Below, one piece after another: positions 35,042 through 42,837 of a stretch of DNA of 64,000 bases. Each line of letters starts with the position of its first letter. Position 1 is the first letter of the stretch. Source of the DNA: Spirochaetota bacterium. Its GTDB lineage: Bacteria > Spirochaetota > UBA12135 > COTS27 > JAFLEE01. The notes beneath the pieces were generated by a model, which made no database searches, had not been told where the DNA came from, and saw nothing but the letters and a program-made list of their open reading frames with translations. The stretch lies in the NCBI GenBank assembly GCA_017302015.1, contig JAFLEE010000007.1, positions 39,907-103,906 on the forward strand. The letters are read 5' to 3'. Position numbers and translations under genes: made by a program.

Positions 35042-35866
35042 CTAGACTTCGCCCATCATGTATTCCATCGCCTTCTTATAATAGTCGAGTTTCATCAGAC
35101 GGATCGGGAGGGGGCACCGATTTTCCCCGGGGATTTCCAGGTTCCATAAACCCGCATAACCGATTTTTTTGACCGCCGCGGCGAAGGCCTTCCAATCGAC
35201 GGTGCCACGGCCGTAGGGCATGAGGTGCTGGTCGCTCTGGCCCTCATTGTCGGCGATATGGAGGGCGATGAGGCGCCTTCCGGCGCGCTGGACGAAATCG
35301 GCGGGATCTCCCTTCCCGAGATGGAGGTGGCCCGTGTCCAGGCAAATGCCGACATGGGCCTCCCCGACCGAATCCACCAGGGGGATCAGGTCGTCGATCC
35401 GGGGGGCGAGCCCGGGGATATTCTCGAGCGCGATGCGCAGGGGGGCATTCCCGAGGTGGGCCGTGAGGATCCCCAGGGCCTTCGTGCGCGCCTCGAAGAC
35501 GGCCTCGGGGGAGGCCCCGGACCTTTGGAGTTCCCCCGCCCCGGGGTGGAGCACCGCGGCCTGGATGCCCAGGGCCCCGTAGAGATCGAGCCAGCGCTTC
35601 AGAAGGTCGAGGCTCTTCCCGCCATCCTGGGCGGCCAGATCGGCCACGAGCCAGAGATGGCCCTGGGGGAAGAAGACGCCCTCGCCCTCGGCGAAGCGCC
35701 GTAGTTGCGCGCCGACGGCCTCGGGGGCTCCGCCGCGGTCGAGGAGGGCCTTTCCGTGCTCGTCGGAGAACTCCAGATGGTTCCAACCCTTGGCGGCGAA
35801 GGTCTTCACCATCTCCTCGGGGGTTTGGTCGATGAGGTAACTCGTCCAGATGCCGGCCTGATGCAT
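35042..35866 (-). CDS. Sugar phosphate isomerase/epimerase-type TIM-barrel protein
   Basis: 274 residues of the xylose isomerase-like (AP endonuclease 2) fold. Likely metal ligands are Glu in IALENIPG, Asp and His in CLDTGHLHLG, His in LHIADNEG, and Glu in WNLEIPGEN. Similar proteins convert keto-sugars, inositols or sugar acids. It converges with the GH78 gene. On its own strand a perfect TATAAT (35966-35961) lies about 95 bp upstream of the start, without a recognisable -35 box. Confidence 0.75.
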   Translation of the reverse strand: MHQAGIWTSYLIDQTPEEMVKTFAAKGWNHLEFSDEHGKALLDRGGAPEAVGAQLRRFAEGEGVFFPQGHLWLVADLAAQDGGKSLDLLKRWLDLYGALGIQAAVLHPGAGELQRSGASPEAVFEARTKALGILTAHLGNAPLRIALENIPGLAPRIDDLIPLVDSVGEAHVGICLDTGHLHLGKGDPADFVQRAGRRLIALHIADNEGQSDQHLMPYGRGTVDWKAFAAAVKKIGYAGLWNLEIPGENRCPLPIRLMKLDYYKKAMEYMMGEV

Positions 35867-36088
35867 GGGGGCTCCCCGGAAGGCGCTTCGGTCGGCTTCC
35901 TGCCGCGGCGCCCCGCAATCGGAATCCTCCCGACTCCTACAATCCAGATAACGCTTGGCGATTATACGCCTTTCCGCGAATCAGCGCACGGCGCCCCCAT
36001 TCCTCCAAGGGCGCCCCCCCAAACTGCAAAGCCCCGGGCCGGTCCCCGCCCTACAATGGAGGCGTCATCCCGCACCAAGGAAACCGCC

Positions 36089-36880
36089 ATGACCCTCCAC
36101 CCCGTCGCCCTCGTCACCGGCGCCAGCCGCGGCCTCGGCCGCGGCGTCGCCCTCCAACTCGCCCGCGACGGATTCTCGGTCGCCGTCAATTACGCCGGCA
36201 ATCGCCAGGCCGCCGAGGAGACCTGCGCCGAGTGCGCCAAGGCCGCTCCCGAGAAGACGCAGAAGTTCATCCCCATCCAGGCCGATATCTCGCTGCGCGA
36301 AGACCGGGAACGTATGGTGCGGGAGGCCGTGGGGGGCTTCGGGCGCCTCGACGCCCTCGTCAATAATGCCGGCATCCCGACGAAGGTCCGTGGCGACCTC
36401 ACCGAAGCCACGGAAGAATCCTTCGAGGCCGTGCTGAAGACCAATCTCCAGGGGCCCTATTTCCTCACCCAGAGCGTGGTGAACCTGTGGCGTTCCAAGG
36501 CGTTCGAACCCCTCCCGGGCCGGACCTTCAAGATCATCTTCGTTACCAGCATCTCGGCCTATACCGCCAGCACCAATCGGGGCGATTATTGCGTGAGCAA
36601 GGCCGGCCTCGCCATGGCGGTGCAGCTCTGGGCGTCCCGCCTCTCCGACGAGGCCATCCAGGTCTTCGAGATCCGCCCCGGCATCATGGCCACCGACATG
36701 ACCAGCGGCGTGAAGGAGAAGTACGACAAACTGATCGCAGCGGGGGTCGTGCCCATGAAGCGCTGGGGCACCGGCGACGACGTCGGCCGCGCGGCCTCGG
36801 CCCTGCTCTCGGGGGCCTTCCCCTACTCCACCGGCCAGGTGATCAACGTCGACGGCGGCTTCCATCTGAAGACGCTCTAA
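36089..36880 (+). CDS. FabG-like short-chain dehydrogenase/reductase
   Basis: 263 residues. TGASRGLGRG is the NAD(P)-binding loop, NNAG is present, and the catalytic Ser-Tyr-Lys is complete: SISAYTAS, then Tyr167 and Lys171 in YCVSK. The C-terminal TGQVINVDGGFH is typical. It starts an operon of sugar enzymes with 10 bp to the GH88 gene, so oxidation of an unsaturated uronic-acid-derived keto-sugar is a reasonable role, by inference. CAAGG lies ahead of the ATG. Confidence 0.85.
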   Translation: MTLHPVALVTGASRGLGRGVALQLARDGFSVAVNYAGNRQAAEETCAECAKAAPEKTQKFIPIQADISLREDRERMVREAVGGFGRLDALVNNAGIPTKVRGDLTEATEESFEAVLKTNLQGPYFLTQSVVNLWRSKAFEPLPGRTFKIIFVTSISAYTASTNRGDYCVSKAGLAMAVQLWASRLSDEAIQVFEIRPGIMATDMTSGVKEKYDKLIAAGVVPMKRWGTGDDVGRAASALLSGAFPYSTGQVINVDGGFHLKTL

Positions 36881-36890
36881 CGGGGCCGCC

Positions 36891-38297
36891 ATGATCCACA
36901 TCGACCCCAAACTGACCCCCGCCTCCTTGAAGGCCCCCTTGGCGAGGTTCTTCAAGGTCTCCGGCGAGAAGATCCTCCTGCTCGACCGCGTCTGGGACCC
37001 CGCCCAGGGGACGCCCGTCTTCACCGTGAAGGGCCGCTACACCGCCCGGGGGTGGACGGAATGGACCCAGGGCTTCCTCTACGGGAACGCGATCCTTCAA
37101 TTCGAGGGCACGGGCGACCGCCGCTTCCTCGAAATGGGGCGCCAGAACACCGTGCGGCGCATGGCTCCCCACGTCAGCCATACCGGCGTCCACGACCACG
37201 GCTTCAATAACGTCTCCACCTACGGGAACCTCCTGCGCCTCATGAAGGAGAAGCGCCTCCCCGCCAACCCCTGGGAGAAGGCCTTCTACGAGATGGCGCT
37301 CAAGGCGTCGTCGGCCGTGCAGGCCGCCCGCTTCACCGAGCTCCCCGGGGGCCTCGGCTATATCCGCTCCTTCAACGGGCCGCACTCGCTCTTCGCCGAC
37401 ACGATCCGCAGCCTGCGCGTCCTCGCCCTCGGCCACCGCCTCGGCCACGTGCTCATGGGCGAGCGCGACCGCAAGATCAACCTGCTCGCGCGCCTGCTGC
37501 AGCACGCCGAGACCACGGCGCGCTTCAACGTCTATTTCGGGAAGGGCCGCGACGCCTACGACGTGCGCGGGCGCGTCGCCCACGAATCCATCTTCAACGT
37601 CGAGGACGGCGCCTACCGCTGCCCCTCCACCCAGCAGGGCTACACCCCCTTCTCCACCTGGACCCGCGGCCTCGCCTGGATCCTCCTCGGTTATGCCGAA
37701 GAGATCGAGTTCATCAAGACCGTCCCCGAGGCCGAGATTCTCGCCGCACTCGCCGCCTCCCCGAAGCCGCTTTTCCGCAGCAAGAAGGAAGTCGTGGCGC
37801 GCTTCGAGGCCGCCGCCCGGGCCGTGGCCGATTTCACCCTGGAGCAGACCCCGGTCTGCGGCGTGCCCTATTGGGACACCGGCGCCCCCAACCTCCACAA
37901 GCTCGGCGCCTACCTGTCGCGCCCCGCCGACCCCTTCAACGAGCACGAGCCCGTCGACAGCAGCGCCGCCGCCATCAGCGCCCAGGGGCTCCTGCGCCTG
38001 GGGCGCCACCTCATGAAATCCGGCGATCCGAAGGCGGGGGCGCGCTATTTCGGCGCCGGTCTCACCACCGCGCGCACGCTCCTCGGCGAGCCCTACCTCT
38101 CCATCGCCAAGGACCACCAGGGCATGCTCCTCCATTCCGTCTACCACCGTCCCAATGGGTGGGATTGGATCCCCCCCGGCCAGAAGGTGCCCTGCGGGGA
38201 ATCGAGCCTCTGGGGCGATTACCACGCCATGGAATTGGCGGTGTACCTGAAACGGCTCTCCGAGGGGAAGCCCGAGCCCTTCTTCTATAATATTTAA
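36891..38297 (+). CDS. GH88-type unsaturated glucuronyl/uronyl hydrolase
   Basis: 468 residues, no signal peptide, (alpha/alpha)6 fold. Family landmarks are HDHGFNN (candidate catalytic Asp102), TQQGYTPFSTWTRGLAWILLGYAE, DSSAAAISAQGLLRLG and the C-terminal SSLWGDYHAMELAVYL. GH88 enzymes hydrate the 4,5-double bond left on the non-reducing end by polysaccharide lyases. This links the cytoplasmic cluster to the two exported lyase-like proteins at 11-20 kb. The gene begins 10 bp after the SDR stop. Confidence 0.9.
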   Translation: MIHIDPKLTPASLKAPLARFFKVSGEKILLLDRVWDPAQGTPVFTVKGRYTARGWTEWTQGFLYGNAILQFEGTGDRRFLEMGRQNTVRRMAPHVSHTGVHDHGFNNVSTYGNLLRLMKEKRLPANPWEKAFYEMALKASSAVQAARFTELPGGLGYIRSFNGPHSLFADTIRSLRVLALGHRLGHVLMGERDRKINLLARLLQHAETTARFNVYFGKGRDAYDVRGRVAHESIFNVEDGAYRCPSTQQGYTPFSTWTRGLAWILLGYAEEIEFIKTVPEAEILAALAASPKPLFRSKKEVVARFEAAARAVADFTLEQTPVCGVPYWDTGAPNLHKLGAYLSRPADPFNEHEPVDSSAAAISAQGLLRLGRHLMKSGDPKAGARYFGAGLTTARTLLGEPYLSIAKDHQGMLLHSVYHRPNGWDWIPPGQKVPCGESSLWGDYHAMELAVYLKRLSEGKPEPFFYNI

Positions 38298-38338
38298 GGC
38301 GAATATTTAAGACGGCGAACGGCAACCCAGGATCCCCC

Positions 38339-39163
38339 ATGGCCCAAACGGATTTCTCCCGACTCTGCATCCACACCATGACCACCAAGCCGCTGGACAT
38401 TTGCCAGGCGGCTGACCTCTACGCCAAGGAAGGCGTGCCGGCCATCACCGTCTGGAGACAGGCCCTGGAGGGAAAGAGCATCCCCGCGGTGAAGCAGCAC
38501 CTGGCCAAAGCCGGGCTCCGGGTGGTCTCGCTCTGCCGCGGCGGGTTCTTCCCGGCCCAAGACGGCGCCAAACGCCAGGCGGCCATCGACGACAACAAGA
38601 AGGCGGTGGACGAAGCCGCGGCCCTCGGGGCCCCCATCATCGTGCTCGTCTGCGGGGCGGTACCCGGCATGCCCCTGGTCGAAGCCCGCAAGCAGATCGC
38701 CGACGGCATCCGCGCGGTGCTCCCCTACGCCAAGAGCGCCGGGGTGAAACTGTCCATCGAACCTCTCCACCCCATGTACGCCGGGGACCGCAGCGCCGTG
38801 AACACGATGAAGCAGGCCAACGACCTCTGCCAGGAGATCGGGGGGCCCGATATCGGCGTGGCGGTCGACGTCTACCATCTCTGGTGGGACCCCGAACTCC
38901 AGGGTGAGATCGCCCGCTGCGGCAAGAACGGCTGGCTCCACGCCTTCCACATCTGCGATTGGAGATCCCCCACCATCGACCTGCTCAACGACCGGGGCCT
39001 CATGGGCGAGGGGTGCATCGATATCCCTCGCATCCGGGGTTGGGTGGAAGCCGCGGGGTTCCACGGCTTCAACGAAGTGGAGATCTTTTCCGACCGGCTG
39101 TGGGCCCTGGACCAAAAAGACTACGTGAAAATGATCAAAGACGCGTATTTGAAGCACGGCTAA
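38339..39163 (+). CDS. Sugar phosphate isomerase/epimerase-type TIM-barrel protein
   Basis: 274 residues, xylose isomerase-like fold. Probable metal ligands are Glu in LSIEPLHP, Asp and His in VAVDVYHLWW, His in HAFHICDW, and Glu in NEVEIFSD. It is in the middle of the GH88/oxidoreductase operon, 41 bp after GH88 and 76 bp before the Gfo/Idh/MocA gene. It is not obviously a close paralogue of the isomerase at 35 kb. The likely role is isomerisation or epimerisation of the released monosaccharide. Confidence 0.78.
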   Translation: MAQTDFSRLCIHTMTTKPLDICQAADLYAKEGVPAITVWRQALEGKSIPAVKQHLAKAGLRVVSLCRGGFFPAQDGAKRQAAIDDNKKAVDEAAALGAPIIVLVCGAVPGMPLVEARKQIADGIRAVLPYAKSAGVKLSIEPLHPMYAGDRSAVNTMKQANDLCQEIGGPDIGVAVDVYHLWWDPELQGEIARCGKNGWLHAFHICDWRSPTIDLLNDRGLMGEGCIDIPRIRGWVEAAGFHGFNEVEIFSDRLWALDQKDYVKMIKDAYLKHG

Positions 39164-39239
39164 ACGATCCCCATCCCCGATCACCTGATCGCCCCGAATC
39201 CAACCTTTTTCCTTCCAACCGAAACCCCAGGAGCCTCCA

Positions 39240-40391
39240 ATGAAAATCCACAAGATCGGCATCATCATGAACGGCGTCACCGGCCGCATGGGCACCAACC
39301 AGCACCTCATCCGAAGCATCCTCGCCATCATGAAGCAGGGCGGGGTGAAGGTGAGCGACGACGAGATCATCATGCCCGACCCCATCCTCACCGGGCGCAA
39401 CCTCGACAAGGTGAAGGCCCTGGCCGAGAAGCACGGGGTGGCCCGATATAGCGACGACCTCGACAAGGCCCTCGCCGACCCGGCCAACCAGATCTTCTTC
39501 GATAGTTCCGGCACGCTCCAGCGCGCCGGGTTCATCGAGAAGGCGGTGAAGGCGAAGAAGGCGATCTACTGCGAGAAACCCACGGCGGTGGAGACGAAGG
39601 AGGCCATGCGCCTCTACAAGCTCTGCGCCGACGCCGGGCTCAAGAACGGGGTGGTCCAGGACAAGCTCTGGCTGCCCGGCATGCGCAAGATCCAGATGCT
39701 CAAGGAGCAGGGCTTCTTCGGCGAGATCATGAGCGTGCGCGGCGAGTTCGGCTATTGGGTCTTCGAGGGCTTCGTGGGCGACCAGCAGGCCCAGCGGCCG
39801 TCGTGGAATTACCGCGCCGAGGACGGCGGCGGCATGGTGGTCGACATGCACTGCCACTGGCGCTACGTCATCGACAACCTCTTCGGCAACGTGAAGTCGG
39901 TGTCTTCGTACCAGGCCACCCACATCCCCCAGAGGGTCGACGAGAAGGGCAAAACCTACCCGTGCACCGCCGACGATTCGGCCTACGCCACGTTCCTCCT
40001 GGAAAACGGCATCGTCTGCCATTTCAACAGCAGTTGGAACGTGCGCGTGCGCCGCGACGACCTCTTCACCATGCAGGTCGACGGCACCAAGGGCACGGCG
40101 GTGTGCGGCCTGCGCAAGTGCTGGGTGCAGCACGCCTCGGCCACCCCCCGCCCCACTTGGAACCCCGACATCGACCAGCCCATCGACTTCTACGCGGGTT
40201 GGACCGAGGTGCCGGACGCCACGAATTACGACAACGCCTTCAAGATCCAGTGGGAGATGTTCCTGCGCCACGTGGTGCTGAACGAACCCTTCCGCTGGTC
40301 CCTCAAAGAGGGCGCCAAGGGCGTGCAACTCGCCGAACTGAGCGCCGTCTCCCATAAGGAGCGCAAGTGGGTGGACGTGCCGGCGCTCTAG
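39240..40391 (+). CDS. Gfo/Idh/MocA family NAD(P)-dependent oxidoreductase
   Basis: 383 residues. The N-terminal Rossmann fold carries an unusual nucleotide loop, GIIMNGVTGRMGTNQH, and the family's EKP motif at Glu112-Lys113-Pro114. The C-terminal domain holds GGGMVVDMHCHWRYVIDNLFG, with the His/Asp residues typical of substrate binding. Members oxidise or reduce sugars and inositols. AGGAGCC precedes the ATG. Operon position suggests interconversion of a sugar or uronate intermediate. Confidence 0.85.
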   Translation: MKIHKIGIIMNGVTGRMGTNQHLIRSILAIMKQGGVKVSDDEIIMPDPILTGRNLDKVKALAEKHGVARYSDDLDKALADPANQIFFDSSGTLQRAGFIEKAVKAKKAIYCEKPTAVETKEAMRLYKLCADAGLKNGVVQDKLWLPGMRKIQMLKEQGFFGEIMSVRGEFGYWVFEGFVGDQQAQRPSWNYRAEDGGGMVVDMHCHWRYVIDNLFGNVKSVSSYQATHIPQRVDEKGKTYPCTADDSAYATFLLENGIVCHFNSSWNVRVRRDDLFTMQVDGTKGTAVCGLRKCWVQHASATPRPTWNPDIDQPIDFYAGWTEVPDATNYDNAFKIQWEMFLRHVVLNEPFRWSLKEGAKGVQLAELSAVSHKERKWVDVPAL

Positions 40392-40438
40392 AGCCCGCAA
40401 TCCGCCCTTCCCCGATTCCCACGCACGAGGAGACACCC

Positions 40439-40801
40439 ATGCCCATCACGACCCTGACCCACCGGGGGAAGTCCATCCTCTACACGGACTACCGCGGCTG
40501 CCAAAACGACGCCGAAATGCTCTCCCTCTTCCACGAGGCCGTGGAGGGAATCCTGAAGGCCAATCAGCGGGTGCGCACCCTCAATAATTTCGAGGGCGTC
40601 TCGGTCTCCAGCGAGTTCATGGAGACGGCGCGCAAGGTCGGCCTGACCTACAAGCACCTGCTCATCGCCAAGGCGATCCTGGGATCGACGGGCATCAAGA
40701 AAATCTTCATCAACACCTACAGCATCTTTACGGGCGTCAAGGCCAGGGCCTTCGAAGACCAGGCCGCCGCGATGGATTATCTAGCCTCCTGCGACGACTG
40801 A
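40439..40801 (+). CDS. SpoIIAA/STAS-like small protein
   Basis: 120 residues. The pattern HRGKSILYTDYRGCQNDAEML, then VRTLNNFEGVSVSSEF and a C-terminal FEDQAAAMDYLA, resembles SpoIIAA-like/STAS-fold proteins (PF11964-type), which are often of unknown function. It has no obvious enzyme motif and is unusual in a sugar operon. CGAGGAG precedes the ATG at 40439. Two strong hairpins follow its stop before the GH20 gene. Confidence 0.6.
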   Translation: MPITTLTHRGKSILYTDYRGCQNDAEMLSLFHEAVEGILKANQRVRTLNNFEGVSVSSEFMETARKVGLTYKHLLIAKAILGSTGIKKIFINTYSIFTGVKARAFEDQAAAMDYLASCDD

Positions 40802-40825
40802 GGCCCCGCGCGTCCAGGGGGCCTC
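40800..40825 (+). other. Hairpin immediately after the SpoIIAA-like gene
   Basis: GAGGCCCC-N10-GGGGCCTC, perfect 8-bp stem starting in the stop codon. Followed by TCCCC rather than a T-run, so an RNA stability or processing element is more likely than a simple terminator. Confidence 0.5.
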
Positions 40826-40844
40826 TCCCCAAAAGGGCCATAGG

Positions 40845-40873
40845 GGGCCAAATCGCCCATACCGATTTGGCCC
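40845..40873 (+). other. Perfect 11-bp hairpin between SpoIIAA-like and GH20 genes
   Basis: GGGCCAAATCG-CCCATAC-CGATTTGGCCC, stem of 11 bp with a 7-base loop, followed by GTTTCGG. The two hairpins fill most of the 143-bp gap and could reduce GH20 expression relative to upstream genes, or bind a regulator as DNA. Confidence 0.55.
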
Positions 40874-40944
40874 GTTTCGGCCTATCCTTTAGGCACGAGA
40901 TTCCCAAAAAGGCCATCTGAAAGGCCCCGGGAGAGGTCGCCCCC

Positions 40945-42435
40945 ATGACGAAGAAACGCCCCACCGCGAAGCAATCGCGCCGAAGGAGTACGGTCGCCCC
41001 CGTGCGCGCCCTGCACCTCGATTTGAAGGGGCTTCCCCCCACCGCGCCGCGGCTGACCGAGATCATGGAACTCGCCAAGGCGAGCGGCTATAACGCGCTC
41101 CTGGTGGAATGGGAGGACCAATTCCCCTGGAAAGACGAGCGCTTCCGCAACGAGACCTGCTATTCGGTTCAGGAGGTCGAGACCTTCCACCGGGAGGCCG
41201 CACGCCTCGGCATGGAGATCATCCCCCTCGTCCAATGCCTCGGCCATATGGAGACCTGGCTCCGCCCACCCGAGTTTGAGGGGCTGCGGGAGACCGCCCG
41301 TTATGTGGACGTGCTCAATCCGCTGGCCCCCGGGGCCGGGGCCTTCATCGAGGGTCTCGTCGACGAAGTCCTCGCCAAAACCCCGGGGTGCAAATGGTTC
41401 CACTTAGGCGGCGACGAGGCGTGGACCTTCGGCACCCATCCCGACACCAAGGCCTTCGTGGAGAAGCACGGGAAGGGCGCCCTCTACCTGAAGCACGTCG
41501 AGCCTATCCTGGACCGCCTCATCGCACGGGGCGTCCGCCCGATCCTCTGGCACGACATGATGCTGGAATGGGACCTCCCCGCCCTGAAAGCCCTGGGGAA
41601 GAAGGCCGACCTCTGCGTCTGGGGCTACGGCCGCTACGACCGGGTGGGCTCCCCTTGGATGAAGGCCTTAGGCAAGGCGGAGGCGGCCTCCAAACCGCCC
41701 ATCCTCCAGGGCGGCGGCGGGCATGCGGCCTGCGACGCCCTCTTCAAACGCTTCCTCGCCGCGGGCGTGCCGCTCTGGGGCGGCGGGGCCTACAAGGCGG
41801 GTGTGCGCGGCCTCATGCATCCCGACCTCCCCGACCATGAGGCGCGCCTCATCAATACGGCCGACTGGGCCGTGTTCGCCCAGCGCTTCCCGCTCCAGGG
41901 CCTCATGAATACCGCGTGGAGCCGTAACACCACCGACGCCTGCCAGTACATCCCCATCGACGCCGCCCTTGACCTGCTCGTCGCCGGCGGCTTGGTCTGG
42001 AGCGGGGCGGCCAAGGCCGCGGGAAATCTCCTTAAGCCCGACGCCGCCTGGAAGGCCAAGGTCCTCGCGAGGTCGATGGCGCTCCTGAAAAAACGGGGCG
42101 AGGCGGCCCGCTTCGAGGCCTGCCGCGACGTCATGCATCGCTTAAACCGCCAGCGCCTCGCCGGATGGGAGAACGCCATCAAGCCCCGGGAGACGCTCGC
42201 CTGCTTCGAATCGGATCCCCGGCGGAAATCCCTCTTGAGCCCCGAGAAGTCCCTGGGCTATTTGAAGGACCACCAGATCAAATCCATCGAAGGCCTCCGC
42301 GGGGAGATCCTCAAGACCTACCACGGGCTCATTCCCGATTTGTGGCTTAACCGCTATGTGGATGAGCGCCTCGAACCGCTTAAGCAGGAGCACGCGGAAT
42401 TATCGGCGCGACTTAAACGACTGATGGGGGACTAG
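40945..42435 (+). CDS. GH20-like beta-N-acetylhexosaminidase family protein, cytoplasmic
   Basis: 496 residues, no signal peptide, with a basic N-terminus (MTKKRPTAKQSRRR). The TIM barrel begins at ~20. HLGGDEAW at 153-160 is the GH20 signature, giving the substrate-assisted pair Asp157-Glu158. The last ~130 residues are helical and charged. It lacks the separate GH20b domain. Activity on terminal beta-GlcNAc/GalNAc is expected from the family. The ATG follows GAGAGG. Confidence 0.8.
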   Translation: MTKKRPTAKQSRRRSTVAPVRALHLDLKGLPPTAPRLTEIMELAKASGYNALLVEWEDQFPWKDERFRNETCYSVQEVETFHREAARLGMEIIPLVQCLGHMETWLRPPEFEGLRETARYVDVLNPLAPGAGAFIEGLVDEVLAKTPGCKWFHLGGDEAWTFGTHPDTKAFVEKHGKGALYLKHVEPILDRLIARGVRPILWHDMMLEWDLPALKALGKKADLCVWGYGRYDRVGSPWMKALGKAEAASKPPILQGGGGHAACDALFKRFLAAGVPLWGGGAYKAGVRGLMHPDLPDHEARLINTADWAVFAQRFPLQGLMNTAWSRNTTDACQYIPIDAALDLLVAGGLVWSGAAKAAGNLLKPDAAWKAKVLARSMALLKKRGEAARFEACRDVMHRLNRQRLAGWENAIKPRETLACFESDPRRKSLLSPEKSLGYLKDHQIKSIEGLRGEILKTYHGLIPDLWLNRYVDERLEPLKQEHAELSARLKRLMGD

Positions 42436-42837
42436 GGAGAGCGCTACGCTGTGGGGAAACACGCAGGAAGCGCATTTCCTCCATGTGCACTTCCAACCCC
42501 TCCCTAAATACTCTTCGGGGAAGAAAGAAAGCGCCCCCTAACGGCTCTCCCTATCCCAACGAGGTCGCTGCCACGGACAATGGGAATTAAGTCTGATAGA
42601 TGGAATCCTGTAAGAGCCCTAGTAGATACGTAAAAATTCCATAAATTAGAATAACTCTAATTCTTGTACAAAAATGAAAGTCCGGTGGAAACCCCCTAAA
42701 AATGGGGGGAATTCACGGGATTTCCCATTCCGCAATTTGAGTTGCTGAAATTGTCGATTTTCCCCTTGTAATTTGGGGCGGGGGCCTGTACCCTAATATT
42801 GACGGTTCCTTTCGCATTTTTCCCGCTTTTCAACCCC
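42436..42837. other. 402-bp GC-poor intergenic region with hairpins
   Basis: No convincing gene. Composition changes sharply from about 42580 on, with many A/T runs. Hairpins are AATTAGA-ATAAC-TCTAATT (42644-42662) and CCCCC-TAAAAAT-GGGGG (42692-42708). A weak promoter pair TTGTAA (42766) with TACCCT (42789), 17 bases apart, may serve the HD-GYP gene. I compared it with the GEMM c-di-GMP riboswitch because of the downstream gene and saw no convincing match. It may be a regulatory leader or a small RNA. Confidence 0.5.

Noticed and set aside
42436..42560. c-di-GMP (GEMM) riboswitch upstream of the HD-GYP gene
   Set aside because: Only short similarity around GGGGAAACACGCAGGAAGCGC-like bases; the conserved core and pairing were not found.
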